Source: Candidatus Saccharimonadota bacterium (lineage in GTDB: Bacteria; Patescibacteriota; Saccharimonadia; Saccharimonadales; Saccharimonadaceae). Taken from it: a DNA stretch of 27,924 bases. The notes beneath the pieces are model-generated. The model was given only the letters and a program-made list of their open reading frames with translations, was not told the origin of the DNA and did not search any database. This document shows positions 7,615 through 15,338 of this stretch, piece by piece. A program made the position numbers and the translations under genes. The DNA lies in assembly GCA_017515125.1 (NCBI GenBank), contig JAFWHP010000006.1:1-27924 (forward strand), given 5' to 3'. Each line of letters begins with the position of its first letter. The first letter of the stretch is position 1.

Positions 7615-10218
7615 CTAGTCGTCTTTTTGGCTGAGCCACTTGTCAAGGAATCCACCTGTAGAGCCACCAGAAGCGTTTTGAGCAGGGTCTGAAGCGCCGG
7701 AGCTATCGGTAGGCGCTTTAGCAGAATCTGCGCTGGTAGAGGCCTTTTTGTTCGAATTAGCGCTATCTTTTTGCTTTTCGGCGGCACTCCAGCGTTCCTG
7801 TATTTCCTGCTCGACCTCAGCGCGGGTTTTGGCGTATTTAGTGGCAGAATACACCTTGAGAGTTTCCATCAATTGATCATTCGGCTCGCCCATCGGAGGT
7901 GGGAGGTTGATGGTAAATGGTGCGGACGGCATATCAAACATCATAACTTTCGTAACGGCGGCGAAATTCGGGGTCTTAGTTAGATCTTCGGCAGTGAAGG
8001 TTGGACTGAAGGCCTTAACCATTAGTTCGGCATCCGTAACGCCGATACGACCACAAACGATAGTACCGACGTTGCCGAGAAGAGCTTCGCGGATTTTTTC
8101 GGTAAGCTGTGTCATGAACTGGTTAGCTACGATAAGATTTAGGCGGTATTTTCTGGCTTCGGAAAGAATTGACTCAAAGCTATCTGTTGCGAAGTTTTGG
8201 AACTCGTCGACATAGAGACAGAAATCTTGGCGCTCGTCTTCAGGAATATCTTGCCTTGACATTGCTGCTTGTTGGAATTTCATGACAAAAATCATACCGA
8301 GAAGGTTGGCGTTAATATCGCCAAGACGGCCCTTGCTGAGGTTGACGAGGAAGATTTTTTTATTATCCATTATTTCGCGGATATTAAAGCCGGATTTAAC
8401 CTGACCTAAGGTGTTTCGCATGATAGTGTTAGCGAGGAAAGGGCCCCATTTACTTGAGAACCAAGTAATTACCTCGCCGGCATCAGACGATTTTTGGCTA
8501 GCTGGAAATTCTTTAGTCCAATAATCGTAAACAGCCTTGTCGGTGACAAATTTAAGTTTAGACTTGACGAATTCTGGGTCAGTAAAGCACTGCGGGATGT
8601 CGATAAAGGTGGCACCGGCAGGGTCGGACATAAGAAGAAGGGCGGCATTTCGGAACATATGTTGGCCGCGCGGACCAAAGAAGCCTTGATTTTGAGGATC
8701 GAAGAGAGATTGAAGCATACTGATTCCCTCTTGGACGATAAAGTCTTTTTGATCCTCAGTGGTATATTCAAACATATTCATGCCTACTGGATGCTCAATA
8801 TCAGCGGGGTCGAAATAAATAATATCGTCAATGCGCTCCTCTGGAACGCGTTTTAATAGTGCTTCTACGGCGTCGCCATGAGGATCAATAAACGCGAAGC
8901 CGCGACCGTCGCACATATCTTGGAATGCAAGATTCTCAAGAAAGACGGACTTACCCATACCTGTTTGGCCGATAACGTACATATGACGGCGGCGATCCTT
9001 CTCTTGGAGATAGATTGGCTTTTTATTGCCGCGGTATTCGTTCGTGCCCAGGAAAAGACCTTCGGTGGCGAGTTTGGCAGGACCATCAACTTGCTTAACT
9101 AATTGGCGCTCTACGGAAGAACTTGGGATGGCTGACTGTTCTGGCAAATGGAAGATACTAGCAAGCTCTACACTGTTCAAAATATTTGTTCGGGTTTTTA
9201 AGGGGAAAAACCGAAAAGTATAGTCTACCACGAGTTTTTTCGGCTCCTTCATGGTATTCACGCGAAAACCATTGAACTCTGCGGAGTTGAATTGCGAAAA
9301 GGAAGCAACTATGCCGCTCATGATGGCCTCGGAGCGGTTTAGCGACTTCGAACTCGCCACCACTCTTACTAATGTTTCAAAAGCGGGATATTTCATTTTG
9401 CCAATAATAGCATCTAACTCGCCCTGCTTAATATTGGTAACAATTTTTTGTTCGCTTTTTTCGTGCTCATCTGGAACTTCAAATGGAGCCCTAATAATAT
9501 CCATGGCGATAGTGCCGATTCCAGCGCCAATGGTTTTGGTTTTCTCACCCTTTTGGGTTGATTCGACGTATTCTTTGGCTTTGTCTGACCAATTATTTTG
9601 CGCAGGGCGAAAAAGGATTTGAACAGCTGCGCCTTCATCTTGTCCAACGCTAGAGAGCGCGTTTAATAGCGCCATTTGAGCATCCCGTTTCGTGTCTTCG
9701 TACGTCGCAATTGGGAGATAATATTCCTTATCTAGCGTCAATTCTGCGCCAGAAACTGCACGTACGCCACCGCCACCCTTGAAGATGTTGTCTTCTTTGG
9801 CTTCGACAACGCGGGCGGTTGGGTAGGCTGACTGAATAGCCTGCTTGACTGTCTCCTTGAGTTCGGCTGGGACTATGGCGTAATAACGGATAAAACCGTC
9901 TTTTGCTATAATTTCGAACGAGAAGTGACGTTCGCCGTATAGACGTACTTTACGGTCTTTGAGATTAGTGGAGGCGAGTATGGAGTACATGACCTGAGCC
10001 TTCGATATAGCCTCGTTGGCGATGTCACGCTTGTCTCGACCACCGGCTTCAATATCATCAGTAGTCGGAGGCAGATGGATCAACAATGCGACCATCTTAA
10101 GGCTACGTTCGTATTTATTGGCTTTTCTTAATTTGGAGATTTTTGAACTAAAAATGATTGCCAGCAGGAGAATTGCCGCTATTACCATAATTAAAATGAC
10201 CACCCAAGTTTCTGGCAT
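7615..10218 (-). CDS. VirB4/TraG-like type IV secretion-type ATPase with N-terminal membrane segment
   Basis: A large 867-residue ATPase of the HerA/VirB4/TraG superfamily. It has one N-terminal transmembrane helix (about 6-26), then a long N-terminal domain. The RecA-like domain follows with Walker A GQTGMGKS (near 420) and Walker B LYVDEFQNF (near 670), plus NQFMTQL and a TraM-recognition-like region. The C-terminal about 70 residues are a Ser/Ala/Lys/Asp-rich disordered tail. Such proteins are widespread in CPR genomes and are linked by annotation to DNA or protein transfer and type IV pili. Here no VirB6/8/9/10 or pilin genes flank it, so its partners are elsewhere or absent. AAGGAG precedes the ATG. 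Confidence 0.88.
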   Translation of the reverse strand: MPETWVVILIMVIAAILLLAIIFSSKISKLRKANKYERSLKMVALLIHLPPTTDDIEAGGRDKRDIANEAISKAQVMYSILASTNLKDRKVRLYGERHFSFEIIAKDGFIRYYAIVPAELKETVKQAIQSAYPTARVVEAKEDNIFKGGGGVRAVSGAELTLDKEYYLPIATYEDTKRDAQMALLNALSSVGQDEGAAVQILFRPAQNNWSDKAKEYVESTQKGEKTKTIGAGIGTIAMDIIRAPFEVPDEHEKSEQKIVTNIKQGELDAIIGKMKYPAFETLVRVVASSKSLNRSEAIMSGIVASFSQFNSAEFNGFRVNTMKEPKKLVVDYTFRFFPLKTRTNILNSVELASIFHLPEQSAIPSSSVERQLVKQVDGPAKLATEGLFLGTNEYRGNKKPIYLQEKDRRRHMYVIGQTGMGKSVFLENLAFQDMCDGRGFAFIDPHGDAVEALLKRVPEERIDDIIYFDPADIEHPVGMNMFEYTTEDQKDFIVQEGISMLQSLFDPQNQGFFGPRGQHMFRNAALLLMSDPAGATFIDIPQCFTDPEFVKSKLKFVTDKAVYDYWTKEFPASQKSSDAGEVITWFSSKWGPFLANTIMRNTLGQVKSGFNIREIMDNKKIFLVNLSKGRLGDINANLLGMIFVMKFQQAAMSRQDIPEDERQDFCLYVDEFQNFATDSFESILSEARKYRLNLIVANQFMTQLTEKIREALLGNVGTIVCGRIGVTDAELMVKAFSPTFTAEDLTKTPNFAAVTKVMMFDMPSAPFTINLPPPMGEPNDQLMETLKVYSATKYAKTRAEVEQEIQERWSAAEKQKDSANSNKKASTSADSAKAPTDSSGASDPAQNASGGSTGGFLDKWLSQKDD

Positions 10219-10258
10219 TATAGACTCCTTGCCTCGTCAATTACGCACGGTGTGACTG

Positions 10259-10273
10259 TTGTAGAAAATACAA
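10259..10273. promoter_or_regulatory. TTGTA-N5-TACAA palindrome in the leader of the VirB4-like gene
   Basis: TTGTA-GAAAA-TACAA lies between the promoter at 10318 and the ATG at 10218. The site at 15083-15097 has the same arms and the same GAACAG just after it. It is a possible operator, with the cognate protein unknown. Confidence 0.35.
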
Positions 10274-10317
10274 GAACAGTAGTAATTCTGCTATTTTGCG
10301 AGACTTTTGCCAAGTAC

Positions 10318-10326
10318 ATTATAGCA
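10318..10326 (-). promoter_or_regulatory. Extended -10 promoter for the VirB4-like gene
   Basis: Minus strand TGC + TATAAT. The TAA stop of the upstream gene (10319-10321) is inside the -10 hexamer. The predicted start near 10311 leaves a leader of about 90 nt. Confidence 0.5.
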
Positions 10327-10927
10327 TCTCCTTTGAATATTCCTCGCGACCTGCTTGGATTTCGTCGTAAAAACCCGCGACATCATCATCTGCCGCCAGT
10401 TTTGCCTCGAGAGCCTTAAATGCTTCGACATTAACATGGACTTTCCCGTTCGGGGCATGTTCGAAAACTGATACGCCATTTTGCGCGGGCTTGTCCTGAG
10501 TGCTAGGCTGATTTAGTTCGGTTATTTCCCCTAACTGAGGATTTATGTCGACCGATTGAGGGTTATCTGGATCGTAGTTTGCATTTATGGGCGGCCGTGG
10601 GGCAGACTCCGGCAAAGGCATTCCTAGAGTGTTAGGGCTCGTGTTTACTTGGGCTTGCGATCCGGATTGGACCGCATCAAGGGCTGCGTTGCCAAGATTA
10701 GAAGAATTAAAAGACGTCGAACTAGAAAGCTCTCCTTGCGGATATTCCTGAACTTGACTATGTGCCTGGTCGTGATGGTTAGGAACGGTTGTAAACTCTG
10801 ATGAATCTAGGTTGTAATTAGCGGCGAGCGGGTTTTCTCCTTCCGGAGCTAGGCCTACGCCTGCCGTAAAAAAAGTCGGCCGTTTTTCGGGAGTTTTCAA
10901 TGTTTTCGCGTTTTGACCATTGTCCAT
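10319..10927 (-). CDS. Hypothetical low-complexity soluble protein
   Basis: A 202-residue protein of unknown function. Most of it is disordered in character: rich in Asn, Pro, Ser and Gln, with repeated NP and DNP patterns and no hydrophobic segment. Only the C-terminal about 50 residues (HVNVEAFKALEAKLAADDD onward) look helical and folded. It lies just upstream of the VirB4-like ATPase on the same strand and could be a partner or adaptor, but this is position-based inference only. The start is supported by an extended -10 that ends six bases before the ATG, predicting a leaderless message. Confidence 0.75.
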   Translation of the reverse strand: MDNGQNAKTLKTPEKRPTFFTAGVGLAPEGENPLAANYNLDSSEFTTVPNHHDQAHSQVQEYPQGELSSSTSFNSSNLGNAALDAVQSGSQAQVNTSPNTLGMPLPESAPRPPINANYDPDNPQSVDINPQLGEITELNQPSTQDKPAQNGVSVFEHAPNGKVHVNVEAFKALEAKLAADDDVAGFYDEIQAGREEYSKEML

Positions 10928-10933
10928 ATGCTT

Positions 10934-10942
10934 ATTTTATCA
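10934..10942 (-). promoter_or_regulatory. Extended -10 promoter, leaderless gene 10319-10927
   Basis: Minus strand TGA + TAAAAT, then six bases (AAGCAT) and the ATG at 10927. The start point would fall on or next to the ATG. Confidence 0.6.
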
Positions 10943-10952
10943 CATTATCGAT

Positions 10953-11306
10953 TTAAATGCGCTTTTTCACAAGAAATTCCGCCAAGAACAAAAAGATTGC
11001 GATTAACGCAATAGTCCAGGGAGTGATGGCGCCAAACGATCTTGCCATAAGTAGCATAATGGGGCCAAAAGCAAGAACGGCGGCATGAAGGTAATCCTTG
11101 CCTGACAAACTTCGCTTCTTAAACGCTATTCGCAGGAAACACTGCAAGAGTAGCGTAAATATACCAACAAACACCATATAAACTGTTGTAAAAAATAATA
11201 AAACTCCGAACGGTCCAATTTCTGTAGGAGAAAAGAAATTTAGCATTATTATTAAAGCTGCGAGTCCAATAATGCTAATAAAGTAAATTGTTCTGCCCTG
11301 TTTCAT
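10953..11306 (-). CDS. Small integral membrane protein
   Basis: A 117-residue protein with four predicted transmembrane helices (about 7-24, 31-52, 73-91 and 95-112) joined by short loops. A basic loop (RIAFKKRSLSGK) separates the second and third. No family or catalytic motif is recognised. It precedes the low-complexity gene and the VirB4-like ATPase on the same strand, 25 bp from the former, but each of the three has its own promoter signal. The ATG at 11306 is predicted to be leaderless because TATACT ends six bases upstream. Confidence 0.75.
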   Translation of the reverse strand: MKQGRTIYFISIIGLAALIIMLNFFSPTEIGPFGVLLFFTTVYMVFVGIFTLLLQCFLRIAFKKRSLSGKDYLHAAVLAFGPIMLLMARSFGAITPWTIALIAIFLFLAEFLVKKRI

Positions 11307-11312
11307 AATGAT

Positions 11313-11321
11313 AGTATAGCA
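11313..11321 (-). promoter_or_regulatory. Extended -10 promoter, leaderless gene 10953-11306
   Basis: Minus strand TGC + TATACT, six bases, then ATG at 11306. No clear -35. Confidence 0.6.
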
Positions 11322-11343
11322 TAAGCAGAATCTAAAAGATAGT

Positions 11344-11699
11344 CCCTTCTTGAATATATGGAAGGAGGCGGGGGTTATCCGGCACCTTAATCTTAACTAT
11401 TGACCGCAACCTTGTCCGCTCTCCTTTTTGACCGCTTCACTGTTAAAGTGAAGCATGTGTCCTTGTTAGTTTTTTCTCTTATTCTTGTTTATGATCCCCC
11501 GAAAGAACTAATAAGAGATTTACTGACGCGCTCTACACCTTTTAGGGGGTTAATTCCCTTTTTGGCGGAGCTTTAGGTAATTCCTAATTTCGTAATTTAT
11601 GGCTAGAAATTACCTTTTCGCCCGCCAAAACTACGTTTTGTTCTTTTTCATTTTGGTAATGTTCCTTTTATTTTAGTATTTGTTTTAGTCATCTCGACT
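11344..11699 (-). ncRNA. Candidate structured RNA of unknown class
   Basis: About 355 bp without a convincing gene. Hairpins: TTTTGGCGG/CCGCCAAAA (11560-11568 with 11622-11630) enclosing AGGTAATT/AATTACCT; a perfect GCTTCACT/AGTGAAGC hairpin (11434-11454); and one CCCCC (11496-11500) that can pair with either GGGGG at 11370-11374 or GGGGG at 11545-11549. A promoter lies at 11706-11734 and a weak CCTTC/GAAGGG hairpin plus short T-run ends it near 11344. On the minus strand there are only tiny ORFs, such as 14 codons starting near 11688. It does not match SRP, 6S, tmRNA or RNase P RNA as I know them. It could instead be a regulated leader of the membrane-protein gene. Confidence 0.4.
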
Positions 11700-11705
11700 G
11701 TCCTT

Positions 11706-11734
11706 ATGATAGCACAGAACTTACAAAAAAGCAA
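11706..11734 (-). promoter_or_regulatory. Promoter upstream of the structured region
   Basis: Minus strand: TTGCTT (11729-11734), 17-bp spacer, TATCAT (11706-11711) preceded by TGC. Start near 11699. Confidence 0.5.
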
Positions 11735-11814
11735 TATATTTGTTCAATTTTTATAGTGTAAAATTTACAATATTTTGCCTATTTCTTCCCTGTTCTAAAA
11801 TGCTATACATTCTG

Positions 11815-11829
11815 TTGTGTTTTTTACAA
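11815..11829. promoter_or_regulatory. TTGTG-N5-TACAA near-palindrome upstream of the tmRNA
   Basis: TTGTGTTTTTTACAA, 27 bp before the tmRNA -35. The identical 15-mer occurs at 22065-22079 inside the miaA-thrS inverted-repeat element. Confidence 0.35.
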
Positions 11830-11856
11830 CGTTCGTGTGGAAAATGACACTTGGTC

Positions 11857-11885
11857 TTGTAATTTATGGGGGAGTGTGATATAAT
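11857..11885 (+). promoter_or_regulatory. tmRNA promoter
   Basis: TTGTAA (11857-11862), 17-bp spacer, TATAAT (11880-11885) preceded by TGTGA. The start near 11892 leaves only about six bases before the mature 5' end. Confidence 0.75.
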
Positions 11886-11897
11886 TATATAAAGTTT

Positions 11898-12258
11898 GGG
11901 GCTGACCATAGCTTAGACGGTTCATTAACAGTCGTGAGGCGTGTCGATTAAATACCGTAAGTATTGAATAAGTGCTAAGAACACGAAAAAGACTGCGCAT
12001 GTCATGTACATGCCAGCTTATGCCTAGTATCATAATATAGGCTGGTCTCGGATTGAGTCGCCGTAAATTCGAGATTATCATACGTCGGCGATAGGGTTGC
12101 GGAGTGGCTTTTCGCAACATGAAAACTTAGCCATGGCGTCTGTCAGTTTCGTTCTCTGCAGCTGATAGAGGAAGCCAAGATGAAACAGAAAACTATGCAC
12201 GTAGAATCATGACCCAGTGATGAGTCGGACGGGGAGGCAGTATCCCCCAGCTCCACCA
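11898..12258 (+). ncRNA. ssrA: Transfer-messenger RNA (tmRNA)
   Basis: Rescues stalled ribosomes by trans-translation together with SmpB. The 5' GGGGCTG pairs with 3' CAGCTCC to form the 7-bp acceptor stem. The discriminator A and an encoded CCA end at 12258. The T-stem is GGGGA/TCCCC (12231-12235 with 12243-12247). The likely tag reading frame runs from GCT at 11974 to TAG at 12025-12027 and encodes AKNTKKTAHVMYMPAYA. Its hydrophobic end in AYA would serve as a degradation signal. The T-loop is GGCAGTA rather than the usual TTCRANY, and the D-region TGGATTCGAC reads TAGCTTAGAC. Total length is 361 nt, normal for a one-piece tmRNA. Confidence 0.93.
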
Positions 12259-12259
12259 G

Positions 12260-12368
12260 TTAATTCTTGCTAAATTCGCCTATCTGGGCGATTTTTTGCT
12301 TTCACTCGTCCTAAGACGCGTTTCAAGCAAAGAAATCACCCATCTAGGCGAATTTATCTAAGAATTAA
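12260..12368. repeat. Long imperfect inverted repeat around the tmRNA terminator
   Basis: About 40 bp after the tmRNA (TTAATTCTTGCTAAATTCGCC onward, through the terminator) is repeated inverted at about 12328-12368, ending AGAATTAA. The second arm looks like an inverted, degenerate duplicate of the terminator. Confidence 0.65.
12275..12296 (+). terminator. tmRNA terminator
   Basis: TCGCC-TATCTG-GGCGA followed by TTTTTT, beginning 17 bases after the tmRNA CCA. Confidence 0.75.
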
Positions 12369-12585
12369 ATCCCCATCTGAATCATTTTATCTAATAAATA
12401 ACCCAGAATAGCGCTGCACTCGAAGAAACCACCAATCTGACGAATTTTAACTACAAAATTTATTAGCGAAGAAAATACCCACCTGAAACACTTTATCTAA
12501 TAAGTAATGGATCAATTTGGCCGCCGAGCATGCTGGATGGAACCACTAACCTGATGGATTATAGCTGGAAAGTAAAATTGCCGGA
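12331..12585 (+). repeat. Degenerate repeats downstream of the tmRNA
   Basis: Five diverged copies of an ACCCATCTGN-GAATTTTATCTAATAA-like unit start near 12331, 12369, 12424, 12470 and 12538. Units two and four share a TTTATCTAATAARTAA core. Spacing is irregular (about 35-70 bp), unlike CRISPR, and no reading frame spans them. They look like decayed duplicates of the inverted-repeat arm. Confidence 0.45.
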
Positions 12586-12603
12586 TTCTAAAAAAGCCAT
12601 AGA

Positions 12604-12638
12604 ATAAGGCCGGTAACTGCGAGGAAAACCGGCCTTAT
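12604..12638 (+). terminator. Strong hairpin, possible second terminator
   Basis: Perfect 11-bp stem ATAAGGCCGGT/ACCGGCCTTAT with a 13-nt loop. There is no immediate T-run, so termination is uncertain. From 12640 to 12865 I see only AT-rich sequence and no gene. Confidence 0.45.
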
Positions 12639-12865
12639 GTAGAGTGTGGAGTTATTTTGGCTAAATTTTTATTTTGGGCTTTTGTATAATTTTTTTATTC
12701 AAAAGCTATCTCTATTATAAGCCGTAAAAATGGTTATGTCAACACTTTTTTCATACTTTTTTTGTTCATTTTTTGGAAGTTTTCCACAGCCCTATCTATC
12801 CCACCCTACTGCGACAGATAGGAGCTGTTGATGAATAAACATTTTTACATAATCACAGAGGTCGC

Positions 12866-12884
12866 TATGCTTATTTTAAGCATA
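12866..12884. promoter_or_regulatory. Palindrome upstream of comM
   Basis: TATGCTT-ATTTT-AAGCATA, a perfect 7-bp inverted repeat 50 bp before the comM ATG. A TATGAT -10-like box lies between them at about 12919. Operator-like, with the cognate factor unknown. Confidence 0.35.
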
Positions 12885-12934
12885 AGGGGCGCCAGGGGGT
12901 TGAAATTATTTTTCTAGTATGATAGAAGAGTGGC

Positions 12935-14449
12935 ATGATAGCAAAAATACAATCAGCAATTCCCTGTGGTTTTGAGGGAAAATTGGTCGAAGTTGAAGGC
13001 GACATGAATCGCGGATTGCCCAGCTTTAACATAGTGGGGATGGCAAACAAAACCGTAAATGAAGCTAAGGAGAGAGTTCGGAGCGCGATTGTGAATTCTG
13101 GTTTTAACTTCCCTGACAAGAAAGTCACAATTAATCTGGCGCCGGCCGAACTGCTAAAAGACGGGGCCTATCTGGATTTACCGATTGCGTTATCTGTTTT
13201 GATACTATCTGGACAGATTTTGATGTCGGATGTGCGGGGAAAGCTTTTTGTGGGCGAGTTATCCCTAACTGGCGAAATTCGTCCGGTTAGAGGCATTATT
13301 AATATAGTTGAAGCGGCAAAGGCTGCTGGGTGCAACGAGATCTACGTGCCGATGAAAAACTTGGCACAGGCTTCGCTCGTTGACGACATAACGATTTACG
13401 GGCTAGACACGCTACAAGGCCTGTACTTGGCGCTTAAAGGCCAGGTTGCGCCAAAGATAGCTGACAATGCGGATTATTGCCGAAAAACGCTTAGAAACGA
13501 TTCTACGGGGCCATTTTTAGATCAAGTACGCGGGCAGGAGCTTGCTAAGCGTGCTATAGCTATTGCTATAGCTGGACACCACAATATTCTAATCTCTGGC
13601 CCGCCGGGAGCCGGTAAGACCTTGCTGGCCAAGGTCGCAGTTAATCTGTTGCCGGAATTATCAACTGCGGAGATGGTCGAGATAACGAAGATCCACTCAA
13701 TAGCGGGACTAAAGATGAATGAGGTCGTGGTGGATCGTCCATTTCGAAATCCGCATCATACAGCTAGTCCTACCGCAATAATTGGCGGGGGACCCGGGGC
13801 CGGACCAGGAGAGATTTCATTGGCACACAAAGGAATACTATTTCTAGATGAAATACCAGAGTTCCCGCGATCCGTATTGGAGGCTTTGAGACAACCGCTA
13901 GAAGATAAAGAGATTGTAATTTCGCGAGCTATGCGAAAGTCGACGTACCCGGCAGATTTTATGCTAATTGCCACCATGAATCCCTGTCCCTGTGGATACT
14001 TGGGCGACCCATCACATGAATGTAAATGTACAGAGAGTCAGATTCAGCTTTACCAAAAGAAGATTTCTGGGCCGCTATTTGACCGGATAGATATGAATAT
14101 TGACGTGGAGAAGGTTGACAATAATGACTTGAGGAAGGTTTTGCCAAATGAATCGACCGAACATATTGTTGTAAAAAATACTATAACAGATGCCGTTGCG
14201 CGACAAAGGGCTCGTTATAAACGAGATGGAGTATATAATAGTTCCCTATCTAGCTTCGAAGTTTCGAAAATTATTAAACTAGACCCGCCAGCCGAGCAGC
14301 TATTGGCGCGGGCTTCGGAGCATCTGAATTTGTCGGCGAGATCTTATTTTAAGACGATTAAAGTGGCGCAGACGATCGCAGACCTCGAAAAAAGCGACGT
14401 AGTTCTCGCGAAACACCTCGCAGAGGCGTTGACTTTTCGAAAGAGATGA
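12935..14449 (+). CDS. comM: ComM/YifB family Mg-chelatase-like AAA+ ATPase
   Basis: A 504-residue AAA+ protein of the YifB/ComM family. In other bacteria ComM is a hexameric helicase that drives branch migration of incoming single-stranded DNA during natural transformation. The N-terminal ChlI-like domain (about 1-165, GLPSFNIVGMANKTVNEAKERVR) is followed by the AAA+ domain with Walker A GPPGAGKT and Walker B ILFLDEIPEF. The family segment NPCPCGYLGDPSHECKC has the paired cysteines thought to bind metal. A C-terminal Mg-chelatase domain (SARSYFKTIKVAQTIADLE) completes it. Length matches the family. It suggests DNA uptake ability, consistent with DNA scavenging in CPR. It ends in TGA, and its 3' end contains the infC promoter. 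Confidence 0.93.
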   Translation: MIAKIQSAIPCGFEGKLVEVEGDMNRGLPSFNIVGMANKTVNEAKERVRSAIVNSGFNFPDKKVTINLAPAELLKDGAYLDLPIALSVLILSGQILMSDVRGKLFVGELSLTGEIRPVRGIINIVEAAKAAGCNEIYVPMKNLAQASLVDDITIYGLDTLQGLYLALKGQVAPKIADNADYCRKTLRNDSTGPFLDQVRGQELAKRAIAIAIAGHHNILISGPPGAGKTLLAKVAVNLLPELSTAEMVEITKIHSIAGLKMNEVVVDRPFRNPHHTASPTAIIGGGPGAGPGEISLAHKGILFLDEIPEFPRSVLEALRQPLEDKEIVISRAMRKSTYPADFMLIATMNPCPCGYLGDPSHECKCTESQIQLYQKKISGPLFDRIDMNIDVEKVDNNDLRKVLPNESTEHIVVKNTITDAVARQRARYKRDGVYNSSLSSFEVSKIIKLDPPAEQLLARASEHLNLSARSYFKTIKVAQTIADLEKSDVVLAKHLAEALTFRKR

Positions 14450-14457
14450 GATATAAT
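14429..14457 (+). promoter_or_regulatory. Promoter of infC-rpmI-rplT-rpmB
   Basis: TTGACT (14429-14434), 17-bp spacer, TATAAT (14452-14457), overlapping the end of comM. The start near 14464 gives a leader of about 30 nt. It is the best sigma-70-like match in the window. Confidence 0.8.
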
Positions 14458-14493
14458 TAATGTTAGGTTAATTCAAGAGAAGAAAGGACTACT

Positions 14494-15012
14494 ATAAAAA
14501 AGCAATCACGTACCCGGATTAATGGCGATATTCGTTATCCTGAGGTGCGCGTAATCGGTTCTAGTGGAGAGCAACTAGGTATTATGTCTAGTCGCGATGC
14601 GCAGCTTCTGGCGAAGAAACAGGGGGTTGATTTAGTGGAAATTGCTGCTAATGCTAACCCTCCGGTCGTTAAAATCATTGATTGGGGTAAATACCAATAC
14701 CAGAAGATGAAGGAAGAGGCCAAGAATCGGAAGAAGGCTCGCGAGAGGCAATCGGAGCTAAAGCAGATGAAGATTGGTTTGAAAATTTCCGACAACGACC
14801 TGAACATTAAAGTTCGTAAGATGCGCGGTTTCTTAGATGATGGCGATCGTGTGAAGATTATGATTGTCTTTCGTGGTCGCGAAATGGCCCATAAAGAGAT
14901 TGGCAATGAGCTGCTCAAAAAGGTACTTTCGCTACTCGGAGAGGATGCCGTAGTCGAAGGCAAGGCGCAGATGAACGGGCGGAACTTGTCTGTACAAGTT
15001 CGACGAAAATAA
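14494..15012 (+). CDS. infC: Translation initiation factor IF-3, AUA start
   Basis: IF-3 binds the 30S subunit, prevents premature 50S joining and proofreads the initiator tRNA and start codon. The frame reads IKKQSRTRINGDIRYPEVRV, the complete IF-3 N-terminal motif, then the N-domain, a Lys/Arg linker and the C-domain (FRGREMAHKEIG). No ATG, GTG or TTG lies upstream of RINGDIRYP in frame. AAAGGA ends five bases before ATA at 14494, so AUA is the likely start, giving 172 residues. IF-3 discriminates against AUU, AUC and AUA starts, and E. coli infC uses AUU for autoregulation. The GTG at 14545 would delete conserved residues. Confidence 0.92.
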   Translation: MKKQSRTRINGDIRYPEVRVIGSSGEQLGIMSSRDAQLLAKKQGVDLVEIAANANPPVVKIIDWGKYQYQKMKEEAKNRKKARERQSELKQMKIGLKISDNDLNIKVRKMRGFLDDGDRVKIMIVFRGREMAHKEIGNELLKKVLSLLGEDAVVEGKAQMNGRNLSVQVRRK

Positions 15013-15082
15013 CTGGGGTTGGATGCCGACGGAGTATTTTCCTACTCTTAGGGTTCGCCAGTCGTACTTTCGCTATGTGTTG

Positions 15083-15097
15083 TTGTATATTTTACAA
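15083..15097. promoter_or_regulatory. TTGTA-N5-TACAA palindrome in the infC-rpmI spacer
   Basis: TTGTA-TATTT-TACAA lies 44 bp before the rpmI ATG, in a 129-bp spacer that also has a GAGTA/TACTC hairpin near 15031-15046. In other bacteria this spacer holds the L20 autoregulatory site. I cannot identify an L20-like fold here. Confidence 0.35.
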
Positions 15098-15141
15098 GAA
15101 CAGATAGTAAATAATATCAAATCTAAAAAGGAAGGAATTTT

Positions 15142-15336
15142 ATGCCGAAATTGAAGACGCATAAAGGTACCGCGAAACGAATCAAGATTACTGGTTCGGG
15201 CAAATTGGTACGAGAGCGAGCATTTGGAAACCATATTCTCGCAAAGAAATCAAAAGCCAGGAAGCGCAATATGAAAACCGCCGCAACCATTAATGGCAAA
15301 ATTAATAAGAATATTAAGAAAGCTTTGGGGGTATAG
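15142..15336 (+). CDS. rpmI: 50S ribosomal protein L35
   Basis: A 64-residue basic protein, the usual length. It has the family start [20 protein letters not shown], a central [10 protein letters not shown] and a basic C-terminus. Ribosome site AAGGAAGG precedes ATG. It lies between infC and rplT in the conserved order infC-rpmI-rplT, with rplT starting two bases after its stop. Confidence 0.97.
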   Translation: MPKLKTHKGTAKRIKITGSGKLVRERAFGNHILAKKSKARKRNMKTAATINGKINKNIKKALGV

Positions 15337-15338
15337 TC

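Noticed and set aside
11341..11420. SRP RNA because of GGCGGGGGTTATCCGG-like sequence
   Set aside because: The universal GUCAGGUCCGGAAGGAAGCAG tetraloop-symmetric loop region is absent on both strands.
11661..11700. Small peptide MTKTNTKIKGTLPK on the minus strand
   Set aside because: Ribosome site spacing is poor and the frame ends after 14 codons. It may be a leader peptide but cannot be supported.
11824..12120. 98-residue minus-strand open frame
   Set aside because: It lies across the tmRNA gene and has no ribosome site or protein-like composition.
12331..12585. CRISPR-like array
   Set aside because: Units are degenerate, spacing is irregular and no cas genes are present.
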